Source of the DNA: Branchipolynoe longqiensis
Taxonomy: Eukaryota; Annelida; Polychaeta; Phyllodocida; Polynoidae
Length of the DNA stretch: 64,000 nucleotides
Direction of reading: 5' to 3'
Assembly (NCBI GenBank): GCA_030323885.1
Contig: CM059193.1
Location: 94,976,852-95,040,851 of the forward strand
Made by a program: the position numbers and the translations under genes. Shown piece by piece: positions 1 through 11,770 of the stretch (position 1 is its first letter; each line of letters starts with the position of its first letter). A model generated the notes under the pieces. The model was given only the letters and a program-made list of their open reading frames with translations. It had not been told where the DNA came from and searched no databases.

Positions 1-402
1 GAAGGAATGGGACGATGGGAGGGGAAGGAATGGGACGGTGGGAGGGGGAAGGAATGGGACGATGGGAGGGGAAGGAATGGGACGATGGGAGGGGAAGGAA
101 TGGGAAGGTGGGAGGGAAGGAATGGGATCATGGGAGGAGGGAGCAATGGGACGAAGGGAGGGGGAAGGAATGGGATGATGGAGGGGAAGGATTGATCATG
201 GGAGGGGAGAGAATGGGACGATGGGAGGGGGAAGGAATGGGACAATGGGAGGGGAAGGAATGGGACAATGGGAGGGGAAGGAATGGGACGATGGGAGGGG
301 AAGGAATGGGAAGGTGGGAGGGGAAGGAATGGGACAATGGGAGAGGGAAGGAATGGGACGATGGGAGGGGAAGGAATGGGAAGGTGGGAGGGGAAGGAAT
401 GG
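1..402. repeat. 23-bp G-rich minisatellite
   Basis: Tandem copies of a ~23-base unit (ggaatgggacgatgggaggg plus variants with aaggt, acaat or atcat in the middle) fill this stretch up to the N gap. The purine bias leaves several frames stop-free; none looks like a protein. The array probably continues into the gap. Confidence 0.95.
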
Positions 403-902
403 NNNNNNNNNNNNNNNNNNNNNNNNNNNNNNNNNNNNNNNNNNNNNNNNNNNNNNNNNNNNNNNNNNNNNNNNNNNNNNNNNNNNNNNNNNNNNNNNNN
501 NNNNNNNNNNNNNNNNNNNNNNNNNNNNNNNNNNNNNNNNNNNNNNNNNNNNNNNNNNNNNNNNNNNNNNNNNNNNNNNNNNNNNNNNNNNNNNNNNNNN
601 NNNNNNNNNNNNNNNNNNNNNNNNNNNNNNNNNNNNNNNNNNNNNNNNNNNNNNNNNNNNNNNNNNNNNNNNNNNNNNNNNNNNNNNNNNNNNNNNNNNN
701 NNNNNNNNNNNNNNNNNNNNNNNNNNNNNNNNNNNNNNNNNNNNNNNNNNNNNNNNNNNNNNNNNNNNNNNNNNNNNNNNNNNNNNNNNNNNNNNNNNNN
801 NNNNNNNNNNNNNNNNNNNNNNNNNNNNNNNNNNNNNNNNNNNNNNNNNNNNNNNNNNNNNNNNNNNNNNNNNNNNNNNNNNNNNNNNNNNNNNNNNNNN
901 NN
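403..902. other. assembly gap (500 N)
   Basis: Exactly 500 N, a typical placeholder length for a scaffold join. Tandem arrays of different unit lie on the two sides, so the join is likely to sit in unresolved repeat. Confidence 0.99.
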
Positions 903-1395
903 TGTACATGTAGTGTGTGTGTGGTGTTGAGGATGGGGTGTTTTAAGTGTGTACATGTGGTGTGTGTGTGTGTGGTGGTGAGGATGGGGTGTGTTAAGCA
1001 TGTACATGTGGTGTGTGTGGTGGTGAGGATGGGGTGTTTTAAGCATGTACATGTGGTGTGTGTGTGGTTGTGAGGATGGGGTGTTTTAAGCATGTACATG
1101 TGGTGTGTGTGTGTGGTGGTGAGGATGGGTTGTTTTAAGCATGTACATGTGGTGTGTGTGTGTGGTGGTGAGGATGGGTGTTTTAAGCGTGTACATGTGG
1201 TGTGTGGGTGGTGGTGAGGATGGGTGTGTTAAGCGTGTATATGTGGTGTGTGTGTGGTTGTGAGGATGGGGTGTTTTAAACATGTACATGTGGTGTGTGT
1301 GTGTGTGGTTGTGAGGATGGGGTGTTTTAAACGTGTACATGTAGTGTGTGTGTGGTGGTGAGGATGGGGTGTGTTAAGCATGTACATGTAGTGTG
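903..1395. repeat. ~50-bp TG-rich minisatellite
   Basis: About ten copies of a ~45-55 base unit built as tgtacatgtggtgtgtgtg, ggtggtgaggatggggtg, ttttaagca. Copies differ in the length of the TG run. Each unit contains the palindrome tgtaca. The array ends near 1395, where unique GC-rich sequence begins. Confidence 0.92.
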
Positions 1396-3075
1396 TGAGG
1401 CGGCGTGTGGCGGGCAGTTGGGGGGTGTTGTCCTAGGTAATCTAGCCTCTCGTTTCTGCTCGACTTGCTCTTAGAGCTTGCCGCAAACAGGCATTAGTGA
1501 TGCCGAACATGACCGCCACGTTACGCTATCAGCGCCGCAACCTGCGCGCCCCCTGTCGGCAAGGCCCGCCGTCCCCGCCAGGGGCCGCCCCGCCGGAAAC
1601 CATCGCGTGTTTACCCGACGGCCCCGGACGCCGTGCCCGCTCACCGCATAAAGCAGTCCGCCCCCTAATATCGCCCATGCCTCGGGTCAGCTGAACACCA
1701 TTTAGGACACATTGCTTTGGTCCCTCAAAACAAAATCCGTGATAGAATTAGGTCAGGTCGGTCAGCCCTGCTGGCTTCAGGCAGGGGGTGGTGGGGGGGG
1801 GGGGGTAACACTGATCTGAGGCTGATGCAGTGGATTTCGAGGAATATTCTTCTGGGCATCTTCTCTTCTACACCGGAAGCAGAATGGCTGCCTAATGGTG
1901 ATAACGCGGCGTTACTGGTGATGTCGACTATGCTGCACGGCTCAACATCTCTGTGGATATCAGGCTGTTATATGTCAGGACTCGGCCGTCTGAACCCCAA
2001 ACATTACTAGTATCCACAGGTGTGTTCTGACAACTGTCTGTCAGTTCCCACCTGTCGTTACTCTCAACAACGCATACGGAATAAAGGAAGACAAGTCATG
2101 CAAGATTGACAGTGAAGAGGTTGTGCTTTATTAGCATCAAACCCTGTTCACCTACTGGCGACCTATCACCCTCACTCCTTACCAACTGCCCACACAGGTC
2201 CTCATGACTGTTGTTAGTGTGCATAAGCATCAGTGCCTACAGCCCATTGAACCTGAGTACCATGGTTGTTGCACACTGCTCAGTACCTTTTGAATAGCTG
2301 CTGCTAGTTTGTGTATAGAAAGTGGGGTCTCAGACAGAGTGTCTGGAGTCCTGGACAAGAGTGCCAAGAGTGGACTTTTCTCTGGCTATAGAGCCTATCC
2401 AAGAGTGCCTCGAGTGGGTGGGGTCTGTGTGTCAGGTATAAGGAATGCAGGTGACTAGGCTCACACAGCCAGCCAATCAGACACCCTCTACAGCCTGAGT
2501 GGGTGATGCCCTAATAGGGGGCAGCTGTCACCCAACCCCAGCTGCAGGTGGTGTCCATAATGTATGCAGGAGGGACGTGTGTGCTTGTCCATTGGTCCTG
2601 TTGTAACAGGTAGTTACAGAGAGTTACAACAAACATATATCGATGCTTCTCTCCCTCAATGCGCTCTTTCTGGTGCATGAAGGGAACATTTAAATAATTA
2701 TGAACTGTCTCTTGTGAACATCTCATCACAATCTCGGTTGCTATGTCTTATCACATTTCCACATAGGCACTTATGTCACAACGCGAATGGGGCACCCATT
2801 GCTTCTCTGTTATATAATCCTGGTCTCCACTCCCTCACCTGAGAATAATAATGTTCTTTGCCAATATATAAATCCGAACTGAAAATCCGTATATTTTTAC
2901 AAGGTGCCAAGTTCCCGCTCGATCTCATTCTCCCCCCTGAGTCCGGGATGTTTAAGATGGAGACAGCTGCTTACATGAAGCAGCGCACTATGCTATTTTA
3001 TTTGTATTATTATTTGTGGTTGAATTGAGATTAAAGTATATCTGCCTGTCAATATGATTATCATAATCTAACTCA
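1396..3075. other. low-copy DNA with a CpG-rich block; no gene recognised
   Basis: Positions 1440-1700 are CpG-rich and open in one plus frame for about 65 codons from the ATG at 1500 (MPNMTATLRYQRRNLRAP, then Pro/Arg-rich), but the peptide resembles nothing I know and lacks flanking splice signals that I trust. A 13-G run lies near 1790-1806. The remainder (1810-3075) is AT/GC-balanced with scattered stops. It may hold a promoter or an unrecognised exon; I see no direct support. Confidence 0.4.
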
Positions 3076-3084
3076 TTGACCAAT

Positions 3085-3234
3085 GTCCGCCGTAGTGAGG
3101 CTACTTGGCAGAAACTATTTAACATTGTCTTGGCTGTAATGGAAATGGGAAATATTGCGCCTAAGGGGGGGATTGAAACCACATCTCTTTCATTCTGGGC
3201 GAGTATGCTAACCATTACACCACCTACGCTCCCT
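3085..3234 (-). mobile_element. tRNA-derived SINE (family D), copy 1
   Basis: Read on the minus strand it begins agggagcgtaggtggtgtaa and continues tggttagcatactcgcc, a tRNA-like 5' half with an A-box-like segment. A B-box-like ggtttcaatcc and ggcgcaatatttccc follow. The copy at 18064 has the same order (agggagcgt, gtaatggtta, gggttcgattcccgc, ggaatatttccc). A true tRNA is unlikely because the pairing is imperfect and both copies continue into related non-tRNA sequence. Confidence 0.7.
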
Positions 3235-3249
3235 GAAGGCATCACCCTA

Positions 3250-3550
3250 CCCACGCCTACCTGTGTGTGTGGCTCCTTGCCTGAGATGTCGTTGCAGACC
3301 ACTACACTATTGTTGTTGTCTCCATCACTGTACTAAACATTACAACCATTCAGGTCTGTCGCATCATCTGAGTTTACACAGAGAGTAGTTGTGTTTAACA
3401 AAACAGAGGGAATATTGTGCGTGGATAGAAATCTGAGCACGCACTTATGCCATTTTGGGGCGAGCCTCCTACCTGCTAGTCTATCTCGCATCGATACAGA
3501 CATGCCCGCCCCGCCTACCTGTCTGTGTGGCTTCATGCCGTAATGTAAAG
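3250..3550. repeat. dispersed repeat fragments (two local copies)
   Basis: The phrase cctacctgtgtgtgtggctc (about 3259-3278) recurs as cctacctgtctgtgtggctt at about 3516 and as cctacctgtcagtatggctc at about 46812. All three are followed by a similar catgcctgag-type segment. They are probably pieces of one ancient element lying next to SINEs; its ends are not visible here. Confidence 0.5.
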
Positions 3551-3583
3551 AGTCGAGACTACGCGGCCCAGCTCGGCAGATCC

Positions 3584-3690
3584 CGGCGCGATGCCCGACG
3601 CGACTAGACACTGCCCGGCGCGACCCGACCCCGCCCGACGCCGCCCGACGCCGCCCGACGACGCCCGACGAGACCTGACGCGACCCGTGC
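3584..3690. repeat. GC-rich ~10-bp repeat
   Basis: Short tandem variants of gcccgacgcc with gacgacgc and gcgcgacc changes, very CpG-rich. It directly precedes the 13-bp array at 3745. Confidence 0.8.
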
Positions 3691-3744
3691 GTGTCCAGGG
3701 TGAGACCAGGCGAGGTCTGCATTGAAACCCGCGTCTGGTGCCGT

Positions 3745-4130
3745 GTCCCGCCCACTCTCCCGGCCCACTCTACCCGCCCACTCTACCGGCCCACTCTACC
3801 CGCCCACTCTACCCGCACACTCTACCCGCACACTCTACCCGCACACTCTACCCGCACACTCTGCCCGCCCACTCTACCCGCCCACTCTACCCGCCCACTC
3901 TACCCGCCCACTCGACCAGCCCACTCTACCTGCCCACTCTACCCGCCCACTCTACGCGCCCACTCTACCCGCCCACTATACCCGCCCACTCTACCCGCCC
4001 TCTCTACCCGCCCACTCTACCCGCCCACTATACCCGCCCACTCTACCCGCCCACTCTACCCGCCCACTCTACCCGCCCACTCTACCCGCCCACTCTACCC
4101 GCCCTCTCTACCCGCCCGCCCCCCCCCACA
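3745..4130. repeat. 13-bp pyrimidine-rich minisatellite
   Basis: About 30 copies of cccactctacccg with single-base variants (cacactctacccg, cccactatacccg, ccctctctacccg). Because 13 is not a multiple of three, all three plus frames read the same 13-residue Pro/His/Ser/Thr/Arg/Tyr/Leu cycle, which explains the three overlapping frames of 171-272 codons. Not a gene. Confidence 0.95.
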
Positions 4131-4984
4131 GTCTCCCACAATGCACTGCGAGCGAAGCGCACAACATTATGGGCCAGAACACCCCCCCCCCCACATCAAC
4201 CCCACCCATCCCGCGCCCCGCGCCGCGCGCCACACGCTACACGCCGTGCTTAGTGACCGGGTCACGTGATTTGGAACTTGGTGGAATTGCTCACTTCATC
4301 GTAAAGCAAGCATTTCATTTCACTTCCCCAAGTCTTTTGTACGGCATTTTGTATGCACTCCAAGTTGTTCCATCGTATATTTCATTGTTACGTACTTTTG
4401 TACGTAATTCGTTATGCAATCTTTTACCCAATATTGTATGTATTCTCATTGAGCAAACACTGCCTTTTCTCTGCCCCCAATACATTGGACATATAATTGT
4501 GTGTTGCATTAAAGAGACTGTCGGTTACAAATATCGGTAAATCGCATACAGTTATAGTTGGACAGGCAGTCATCTATATCACATAACCAGAGCGCTCTTA
4601 CAGACTCGGGCACTCCGTCCGGTCACGTGACCGGTGAATACCACAGGGCTGCTCTTGTAGCACCTAGCGGGGGCAGCGTGAACTAGCGGGTCGTGTGCGC
4701 ATAGCTGCCCGCGTCGTGTCGGCTCCAGTCTCCGATTCACCCCGATTCCTCATAGCAGATACCTGTCGGGGGGGGGGGGGTTGTACATCCCCCCCTCCTC
4801 ATGTACTTAGTGACACGCGGCCCTTCAGTGGGGCACAGGCTCCTCTTATCTGCACCTCGGCACCTGTCGCCACAAACCGGACAAGCGCAGGAGTCGCACA
4901 TATAACACGACACGACGCCGCAGGCACAGTGTCAAACATTGAGCCAAGACGAAGAAAGAGTAATACAAGATTATTGTTGGAGTG
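4131..4984. other. low-copy DNA, no gene seen
   Basis: GC-rich at 4131-4270, then AT-rich to about 4550. Two E-box sites lie in it: gtcacgtgat near 4263 and a 16-base palindrome at 4619-4634. A run of 12 G lies near 4770. Frames are broken, and nothing matches a protein family I know. Confidence 0.4.
4619..4634. promoter_or_regulatory. perfect 16-bp palindrome with central CACGTG E-box
   Basis: ccggtcacgtgaccgg is its own reverse complement and centres on CACGTG, the preferred site of bHLH-ZIP factors such as USF or Myc/Max. No start site or exon is visible beside it, so a regulatory role is only inferred. Confidence 0.35.
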
Positions 4985-5300
4985 TTTATGTCCTGGCAAC
5001 ATCTCAGGTCATATCAGGACGGGTACCGACATGTGGCAGTGCACACTCATGGCGAGTTTTATAGTGCTGCCCAACTGGGAAATCAGGCTGGTGACACCAT
5101 GACCCGATATCCCACTCAGGCACATTACTGACACTGAGCCAACCAGTCGTTGCCTTATCCTATTAATGTAGAGTGCCAGGGTAAGAAGCAACAAGTGTAA
5201 ATTTGATAAGGCATTGGTTTGAGTTGACCGAAAATCAAACTGTCGATCTCCCGCATGCAAGGCTCGCGCTCTACCAGAGGCCACCACCTCATTACATGAA
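4985..5300 (-). mobile_element. tRNA-derived SINE (family A), near-complete copy
   Basis: Minus-strand orientation: a tRNA-like head (about 5290-5240; gtggcctctggtagagcgcg) is followed by a body with the conserved blocks ggctcagtgtcagtaatgtg, gatatcgggtcatgg, cacatgtcggtacccgtcc and a 3' end gatgttgccaggac. The plus strand shows the mirror, for example ggtcatatcaggacgggtac. The same body recurs at 7795, 39190, 39669, 46470, 49755 and 54572. The head abuts the 21-bp array. Confidence 0.8.
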
Positions 5301-7650
5301 TAATGTCTCATCATGTGACTGATGTCTCATCACGTGACAAATGTTTCATACCGAGACTACTGTGTCTCATCACGTGACTGAAGTGATTCATCACGTGACT
5401 GATGTACCATCACGCGACTAATGTTTCATTCGGAGACTGATGTGTCATCATCTGACTAATGGGTCTCATCATGTGACTAATGTGTGACACCATGTGACTA
5501 ATGTGTCTCATCATGTGACTAAGGTGTGTCACCATGTGACTAGTGTGTGCCATCATGTGACTAAGGTGTGTCATCATGTGACTAATGTGTATCAGTATGT
5601 GACTAATGTGTGACATCAGGTGACTAAGGTGGGTCATCATGTGACTAATGTGTATCATCATGTGACTACTGGGTATCATCATGTGACTAATGTGTGTCAT
5701 CATGTGACTAATGTGTGTCATAATGTGACTAATGTGTCTCATCATGTTACTAGTGTGTGACATCATGTGAATAATGTGTCTCATAATGTGACTAATATGT
5801 CTCACCATGTGACTAATGTGTCTCATCATGTGACTAATGTGTGTCATCATGTGACTAATGTGTATCATCATGTGAATAATGCGTCTCATCATATAACTAG
5901 TGTGTGTCATCATGTGACTAATGTGTATCATCATGTGACTAATGTGTCTCATCATGTAACTAGTGTGTGCCATCATGTGACTAATGTGTCTTATCACATG
6001 ACTAATATGTCTCATCATGTAACTAATGTGTCTCATCATGTGACTAATGGGTGGCATCATGTGACTAATGTGTATCATCACATGACTAAGGTGTCATCAT
6101 GTAACTAATGTGCCTCATCATGTGAATAATGGGTGTCATCATGTGACTAGTGTGTGTCATTATGTAACTAATGTGTGAGATCATGTGACTAATGTGTCTC
6201 ATCATGTGATTAATGTATGTCATCATGTGACTAATGGGTATCATCATGTGACTAATGTGTATCATCATGTAACTAGCATGTGCCATCATGTGACTAATGT
6301 TTCTCATCATGTGACTAATATGTCTCATCATGTAACTAGTGGGTATCATCATGGGACTAATGTGTATCATTGTGTGACTAATGGGTATCATCGTGTGACT
6401 AGTGGGTATCATAATGTGTCTAGTTGGTATCATCATGTGACTAATGTGTATCATCATGTGACTAATATGTGTCATCATGTGACTAATGTGTGACATCATG
6501 TGACTAATGTGTCTCATCATGTGACTAGTGTGTGCCATCATGTGACTAATGTTTCTCATCAAGTGACTAATGTGTATCATCGTTTGACTAATGTGTCTCA
6601 TCATGTGACTAGTGAGTGCCATCATGAGACTAATGTTTCTCATTATGTGAATAATGTATGTCATCATGTGACTAATGTGTATCATCATGTGACTAATGTG
6701 TGTCATCATGTGACTAATGTGTCTCATCATGTGACTAATGTGTGTCATCATGTGACTAATGTGTCTCACCATATGACTAATATGCATCATCAAGTGACGA
6801 ATGTGTTTCATCATGTGACTAATGGGTATCGTCATGTGACTAATATGTGTCATCATGTGACTAATGTGCATCAGCATGTGACCAGTGTGTATCATCATGT
6901 GATTAATGTGTCTCAGCATGTGACTAATGTGTCTCATCATGTGACTAATATGTGGCATCATGTGCCTAATGTGTATCATCATGTGACTAATGTGTCTCAC
7001 CATGTGACTAATGTGTATCATCATGTGACTAATGTGTGTCATCAGGTGACTAATGTTATCATCATGTGACTAATGAGTCTCACCATGTGACTAATATGTC
7101 GCATCATGTGACTAATGTGTGCCATCATGTGACTAATATATGTCATAATGTGACTAATGTGTACCATCATGTGACTGATGGGTATCATCATGTGACTAGT
7201 GTCTCTCATCATGTGACTAATGTGTAGCATCATGTGACTGATGGGTGTCATCATGTGATTATGGGTGTCATAATGTGACTAATGTGTGGCATCATGTGAC
7301 TAATGTGTGGCATCATGTGACTCATGTGTGCCATCATGTGACTCATATGTCATCATGTGACTAATGCATCTCATCATGTAACTAAGGTGTCTCATCATGT
7401 GACTAATGTGTGTCATCATGTGACTAATGCATGTCATCATGTGACTAATGTGTCTCATAATGTGACTAATGTGTGGTGTCATATGACTAGTAAGTGTCAT
7501 CATGTGATTAATGTGTATCATCATGTGACTAATATGTGTCATCATGTGACTAATGTGTCTCATCATTTGACTAATGTGTCTCATCATGAGACTAATGTGT
7601 ATCATCATGTGACTAATGTGTCTCATCATGTGACTAATGTGTTAGTGATG
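5286..7650. repeat. 21-bp satellite array
   Basis: About 112 copies of gtgtctcatcatgtgactaat with variants (gtgtatcat, gtgtgtcat, gggtatcat, acatatgac). The unit length is a multiple of three and free of stops in two frames. Heptapeptide cycles (HVTNVSH on plus, ISHMMRH on minus) therefore run for up to ~320 codons on both strands. Stops arise only where indels shift the phase. Each unit has a CATGTG E-box-like hexamer. It is bounded on the left by a minus-strand SINE and on the right by a plus-strand SINE of the same family. Confidence 0.97.
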
Positions 7651-7794
7651 ATGATGAATTCCATTCTGAAAAGGGTAAATACATTCATGACAACAAAATA
7701 AGAATTGAGCTGCAGGTCCAGCGATATTCTCAAACCAGAATACTATTATACAACTGCATATATTGTAAAACTAGTAACCTGAAGGTCGATTTAC
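7651..7794. other. short unique spacer
   Basis: AT-rich sequence between the 21-bp array and the next SINE, starting with a gatgatgatg run. No feature seen. Confidence 0.4.
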
Positions 7795-8150
7795 ACTGCT
7801 CTCCTTATGTAGTGACCAGTCGGGAATGCCAAATGAGCTGAGGGTCCGTCTCCCACTGTGGCATTCAAACGCACTTGTTCGAATACTGGTGGAGTCAAAA
7901 CAAACACTTAGCAATCTATACTTGTCGCATCCTAGCCAGGCGCTCAGCATTATTAGGAAAGGCAAGAACTAGTTGGCTCAGTGTAAGGATAATGTGACTA
8001 ATGTGACTTGTATCCCAGTGGGGCAGCACTGTGATAAAGTTGCAATTAGCGCACACTGTCACAAGTGGGCACCAGTCCTGATATGATCTTCGATGTTGCC
8101 AGGACCTAAAACACCAACAACCGACGAAGCACCCTTAATGTAGTTGGCGT
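7795..8150 (+). mobile_element. SINE family A, near-complete copy
   Basis: Plus-strand copy: the degraded tRNA-like head (about 7810-7900; tgccaaatgagctgagggtc, then ttcgaatactgg as B box) is followed by the body blocks cttgtcgcatcctagccagg, ggctcagtgtaaggata and gcacactgtcacaagtgggc. The 3' end is gatgttgccaggacctaaaa, followed by a caacaaccgacgaa tail. Opposite in orientation to the copy at 4985. Confidence 0.8.
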
Positions 8151-8251
8151 GTGAGGTCTGGTGCGCCGGTTCATCTTGTTCCAGCTATTACTGTCACTGT
8201 GTCTGCTAGAGGGTGATACGATTCGATTTCAGGCTGATGGGATCATGCAGA

Positions 8252-9425
8252 TAGAGCATGTAGTCAGGCAGCTTAGCCAGATGAGGGGGACATGTCGGAT
8301 ACAAGCACCAATTGTATATAGTCAGGCAGCTTAGCCAGATGATGTGGACATGTCGGATAAAAGCACCAATTGTATATAATCAGGCAGCTTAGCCAGATGA
8401 TGGGCACATGTCGGATACAAGCACCAATTCTATATAGTCAGGCAGCTTACCAAGATAATGGGGACATGTCGGATAAAAGCACCAATTATATATAGTCAGG
8501 CAGCTTAGCCAGATGATGGGCACATGTCGGATACAAGCAGCAATTCTATATAGTCAGGCAGCTTAGCCAGATGATGTGCACATGTCGGATACAAGCACCA
8601 ATTGTATATAGTCAGGCAGCTTAGCCAGATGATGGGCACATGTCGGATACAAGCACCAATTCTATATAGTCAGGCAGCTTAGCCAGATGATGTGGACATG
8701 TCGGATACAAGCACCAATTCTATATAGTGAGGCAGCTTAGCAAGATGATGGGGACATGTCGGATAAAAGTACCAATTGTATATAGTGAGGCAGCTTAGCC
8801 AGATGATGGGCACATGTCGGATACAAGCACCAATTGTATATAGTGAGGCAGCTTAGCAAGATAATGGGGACATGTCGGATACAAGCACCAATTGTATATA
8901 GTCAGGCAGCTTAGCAAGATGATGGGGACATGTCGGATAAAAGTACCAATTGTATATAGTCAGGCAGCTTAGCAAGATGATGGGGACATGTCGGATAAAA
9001 GTACCAATTATATATAGTGAGGCAGCTTAGCCAGATGATGGGGACATGTCGGATAAAAGTACCAATTGTATATAGTCAGGCAGCTTAGCAAGATGATGGG
9101 CACATGTCGGGAAAAAGCACCAATTGTATATAGTGAGGCAGCTTAGCCAGATGATGGGAACATGTCGGATAAAAGTACCAATTCTATATAGTGAGGCAGC
9201 TTAGCCAGATGATGTGGACATGTCGGATAAAAGCTCCAATTATATATAGTGAGGCAGCTTAGCAAGATGATGGGGAAATGGCGGATCCAAGCACCAATTG
9301 TATATAGTGAGGCAGCTTAGCAAGATGATGGGGACATGTCAGACAAAAGCACCAATTATATATAGTCAGGCAGCTTAGCAAGATGTTGGGCACATGTCGG
9401 ATAAAAGCACCAATTTGATATAGTC
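8252..9425. repeat. 58-bp minisatellite
   Basis: About 20 copies of a 58-base unit: gtcaggcagcttagccagat, gatgtggacatgtcggataa, aagcaccaattgtatata. Alternative forms occur at fixed points (gtcagg/gtgagg, ccagat/caagat, tgtgga/tgggca/tgggga, gataaaag/gatacaag, attgta/attcta/attata), suggesting stepwise local duplication. There is no unique spacer between units, so it is not a CRISPR-like array. Confidence 0.97.
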
Positions 9426-9427
9426 AG

Positions 9428-9645
9428 GCGGTGCGAAGTAGGAGGTGGGTGGGGGTTGTGGAGGTAGTGGTGGGCGGGGTGCGGGGTGCGAGGTGCGGGG
9501 GACACAGGGGGCGGGTGGGTGGTGTGTGGGGGGCGGTGGGCGGGGGGTGGGGGACGGTGGGCCGGAGGCGGGGGCGGGGGAATGATGGGCGGGGGAATGA
9601 TGGGCGGGGGCGGTGGGCGGCGGGGGAGGGGGGCGGTGTGAAACA
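9428..9645. repeat. G-rich block with quadruplex-forming runs
   Basis: Dense runs of 3 to 6 G on the plus strand separated by 1-4 bases, including two direct copies of gggggaatgatgggcg. Minus frames are proline-rich by composition only. It separates the 58-bp array from low-copy DNA. Confidence 0.85.
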
Positions 9646-9837
9646 GCACCTTTCTCACGCCACTCTGTACGTACAGGCCCCAAACGGCGCTAATTCCATT
9701 CTATCAGCGCGTGACTCCGCATGGTGTGTGAACAATACCACGTGATCAGTGTGGGGCATCAACACACGGGGGCGGTGGGGGGGGGGGGGGGCAGACTAGA
9801 CGCCTCATTAACGAGCACAAGACCGGAAGTCAGGTGA
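9646..9837. other. short low-copy stretch
   Basis: Contains an E-box (accacgtgatc, about 9739) and a run of at least 13 G near 9775-9792. No gene seen. Confidence 0.35.
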
Positions 9838-10392
9838 CGGTTCACGTGTACCTTCCACACAGGTCGCCAGTCCACATGCAATGAGGAATAATCAGAATGT
9901 GCACGTGCATTGACTCACACGGGGAGTGGGACGTAGCTCAGGCGGTACAGTGCCCACCTGTGAAACTGTGGGTCCTCAGATCGATCCTGCTCAGTGACCA
10001 CATTTTCATTTTGGGCTATTTTCCGTTCCAACCAGTAGTTCACAACTGGTTCATCAAAGGCTGTGGTATGTGCTGTCCTGTCTGTGGGAAAGTACATATA
10101 AAAGACCCCTTGCTGCTTATCGGAAAGAGTAGCCTATGTGGCAGAAGTGGTTTTCTTTAAAAGAAAAATGTTAGAATGACCAAATGTTTGATGTCCAATA
10201 GCCTATGATGAAAATCAATGTGTTTTAGAGGCGTCGTTAAATAAAACAAACGTTACTTTTACGCTTAACTCACACAGACATAGGCAATGCCATCAGTTAG
10301 CTGAGAGTTCATGTGCACCTTCAGCACACGGTGCTATGCCACGTGACATGCTTCTGGGACAGAATGTGCAAGTGCATTAACTCACACATGGA
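9838..10392. repeat. ~90-bp repeat split by a SINE
   Basis: The sequence at 9838-9920 (gttcacgtgtaccttccaca ... gaatgtgcacgtgcattgac, tcacac) returns at 10308-10389 (gttcatgtgcaccttcagca ... gaatgtgcaagtgcattaac, tcacac). A third partial unit, cttaactcacacagac, follows the SINE at about 10264. The family-B SINE at 9925-10255 therefore inserted into an existing short tandem repeat. Confidence 0.75.
9925..10255 (+). mobile_element. tRNA-derived SINE (family B), complete copy
   Basis: The head gggacgtagctcaggcggta has a good A box, and cctcagatcgatcctgc supplies a B box about 30 bases on. The body contains ggtatgtgctgtcctgtctg and catataaaagaccccttgct. The 3' end is gcgtcgttaaataaaacaaa. This order matches the broad tRNA-SINE type known in many mollusc genomes (from memory; no search was run). 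A truncated second copy lies at 25855-26055 on the minus strand. Flanking actcacac motifs may be remnants of a target-site duplication. Confidence 0.88.
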
Positions 10393-11770
10393 TACTGTCT
10401 GTTACTAATTATAGACATTACTATATCAGCAATCAACTGTCATGTCTCTCCTTCCGTTCTTTTATGTAACCGGGAAATAAAGCGTAGCCAGACTCGACAT
10501 TCTACTTCCATTCTCCCGTGCCCACAATAGTGACTCTTCCACCACCCACCCGTAATTACACAACCCCCGCTTGTATGGCTCACATTATCTACATTACCTG
10601 ATCACATACGGATCTCAGACAGGAATCACAAATGGCGTTAGTAGAGCTTCCAATGTGCATTATCATTTATTAAAGTGTGCGATTTTGGAATGCTATATTT
10701 GATTTGATGTTACATTCGTTCATTAACTATAGCAAGTTTCAGTTACATAAAATTGAACTTCCTCATTTCACTGCTTCTTTCCTTCCATCAGTTCACCAGT
10801 ATCCAGGAGATATTGTACCAATTGTACAATCTCTAAGTCATTGATTTCCCAGGCAGGCTTCGAACCCATAGCCTGCCTGACGGATGTGGCTGCTCAACTC
10901 ATTCGGCCACCTCGTCTATTATGTATATGGACCTTAATTAAGGTGTTCTTTGTGATATAAATCAACATGATATGGTAAAGTATACGGCTCGAAAATGTGG
11001 TTGTGTAAGCAGGCTATAGTGAAATCAACACCGACAAAGAGTATAAAGTGTGAAAGAAGACAGAGAGTCAAGCGCTCTGGTTTATTATTTATATGGTACA
11101 TGGATTCAGTATAGAGTATCACCCCACCCTATTCCCCCAAATGAAAAACAAGCTTTTCTAGCTCTGCCAATAGGGATCCAGCATTCATGGTCCCCATGGA
11201 TACCAGTCATCTGCCCACCACCACCAAGCTGTGTGGCACCCCTGGCCACCACCTGCCTTGAGCCTGAGTGTGGTGATCCTGACTAACAGAGGGGGGAGGG
11301 GGTAGGCTCTGAGTGCCCCTTACACGCAGTCCTGCCAGCACCACTATGTCTATTTACATCCCACTCAGGCACCACCAGCACCTACATATATATATACATA
11401 CATGCACCTGGTCACATATACCCGATCAATAATAGAACATTTGCATTCCCCCACCAATGCGGTAAATCGGAATATTTTACAATATGATCACAGCTATTGT
11501 TAGGACATGTAGCCCCAATACACTACAACAAATGTATCTCCGATATGTAGCCATACAACCAAGTATGTAGTGTTTGTGTAACATTGAGATAAGCTTAATA
11601 ACTACGTAGGAAGCAGAAGGATCTGCATAAGCAGTGATATAAATAAAGAACATAAACAGGTCACAGTCCTTTATCCAAAACTTTCAAATCCAAAAGAGCT
11701 CCGTAAACCGAGGTATGTTCTCGTACAATACTTAAATAAACTGTAAGATTATTAATAGTCTTTATTTATC
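10393..11770. other. low-copy DNA, no gene seen
   Basis: AT-rich with short ATATAT runs near 11390. It includes a SINE head at 10840-10922. Frames longer than 60 codons (10934-11122 minus, 11050-11286 plus) show no domain, signal peptide or splice context that I can support. Confidence 0.4.
10840..10922 (-). mobile_element. SINE family A head only
   Basis: The minus strand reads gacgaggtggccgaatgagt, tgagcagccacatccg, then a B-box-like gggttcgaagcctgc. This is the class-II tRNA-like head seen intact at 54830-54911, without the SINE body. Confidence 0.65.

Noticed and set aside
1500..1694. CpG-rich 65-codon frame as bacterial-type gene or horizontal transfer
   Set aside because: No ribosome-binding context, no family match by eye and no neighbouring bacterial-like sequence; composition alone is not enough.
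5410..7629. Long frames on both strands (HVTNVSH and ISHMMRH cycles) as silk- or shell-matrix-like proteins
   Set aside because: A 21-bp unit without stops explains both strands. There is no signal peptide or unique ends.
8252..9425. CRISPR-like array
   Set aside because: 58-bp units are contiguous with no variable spacers, and the setting is eukaryotic.
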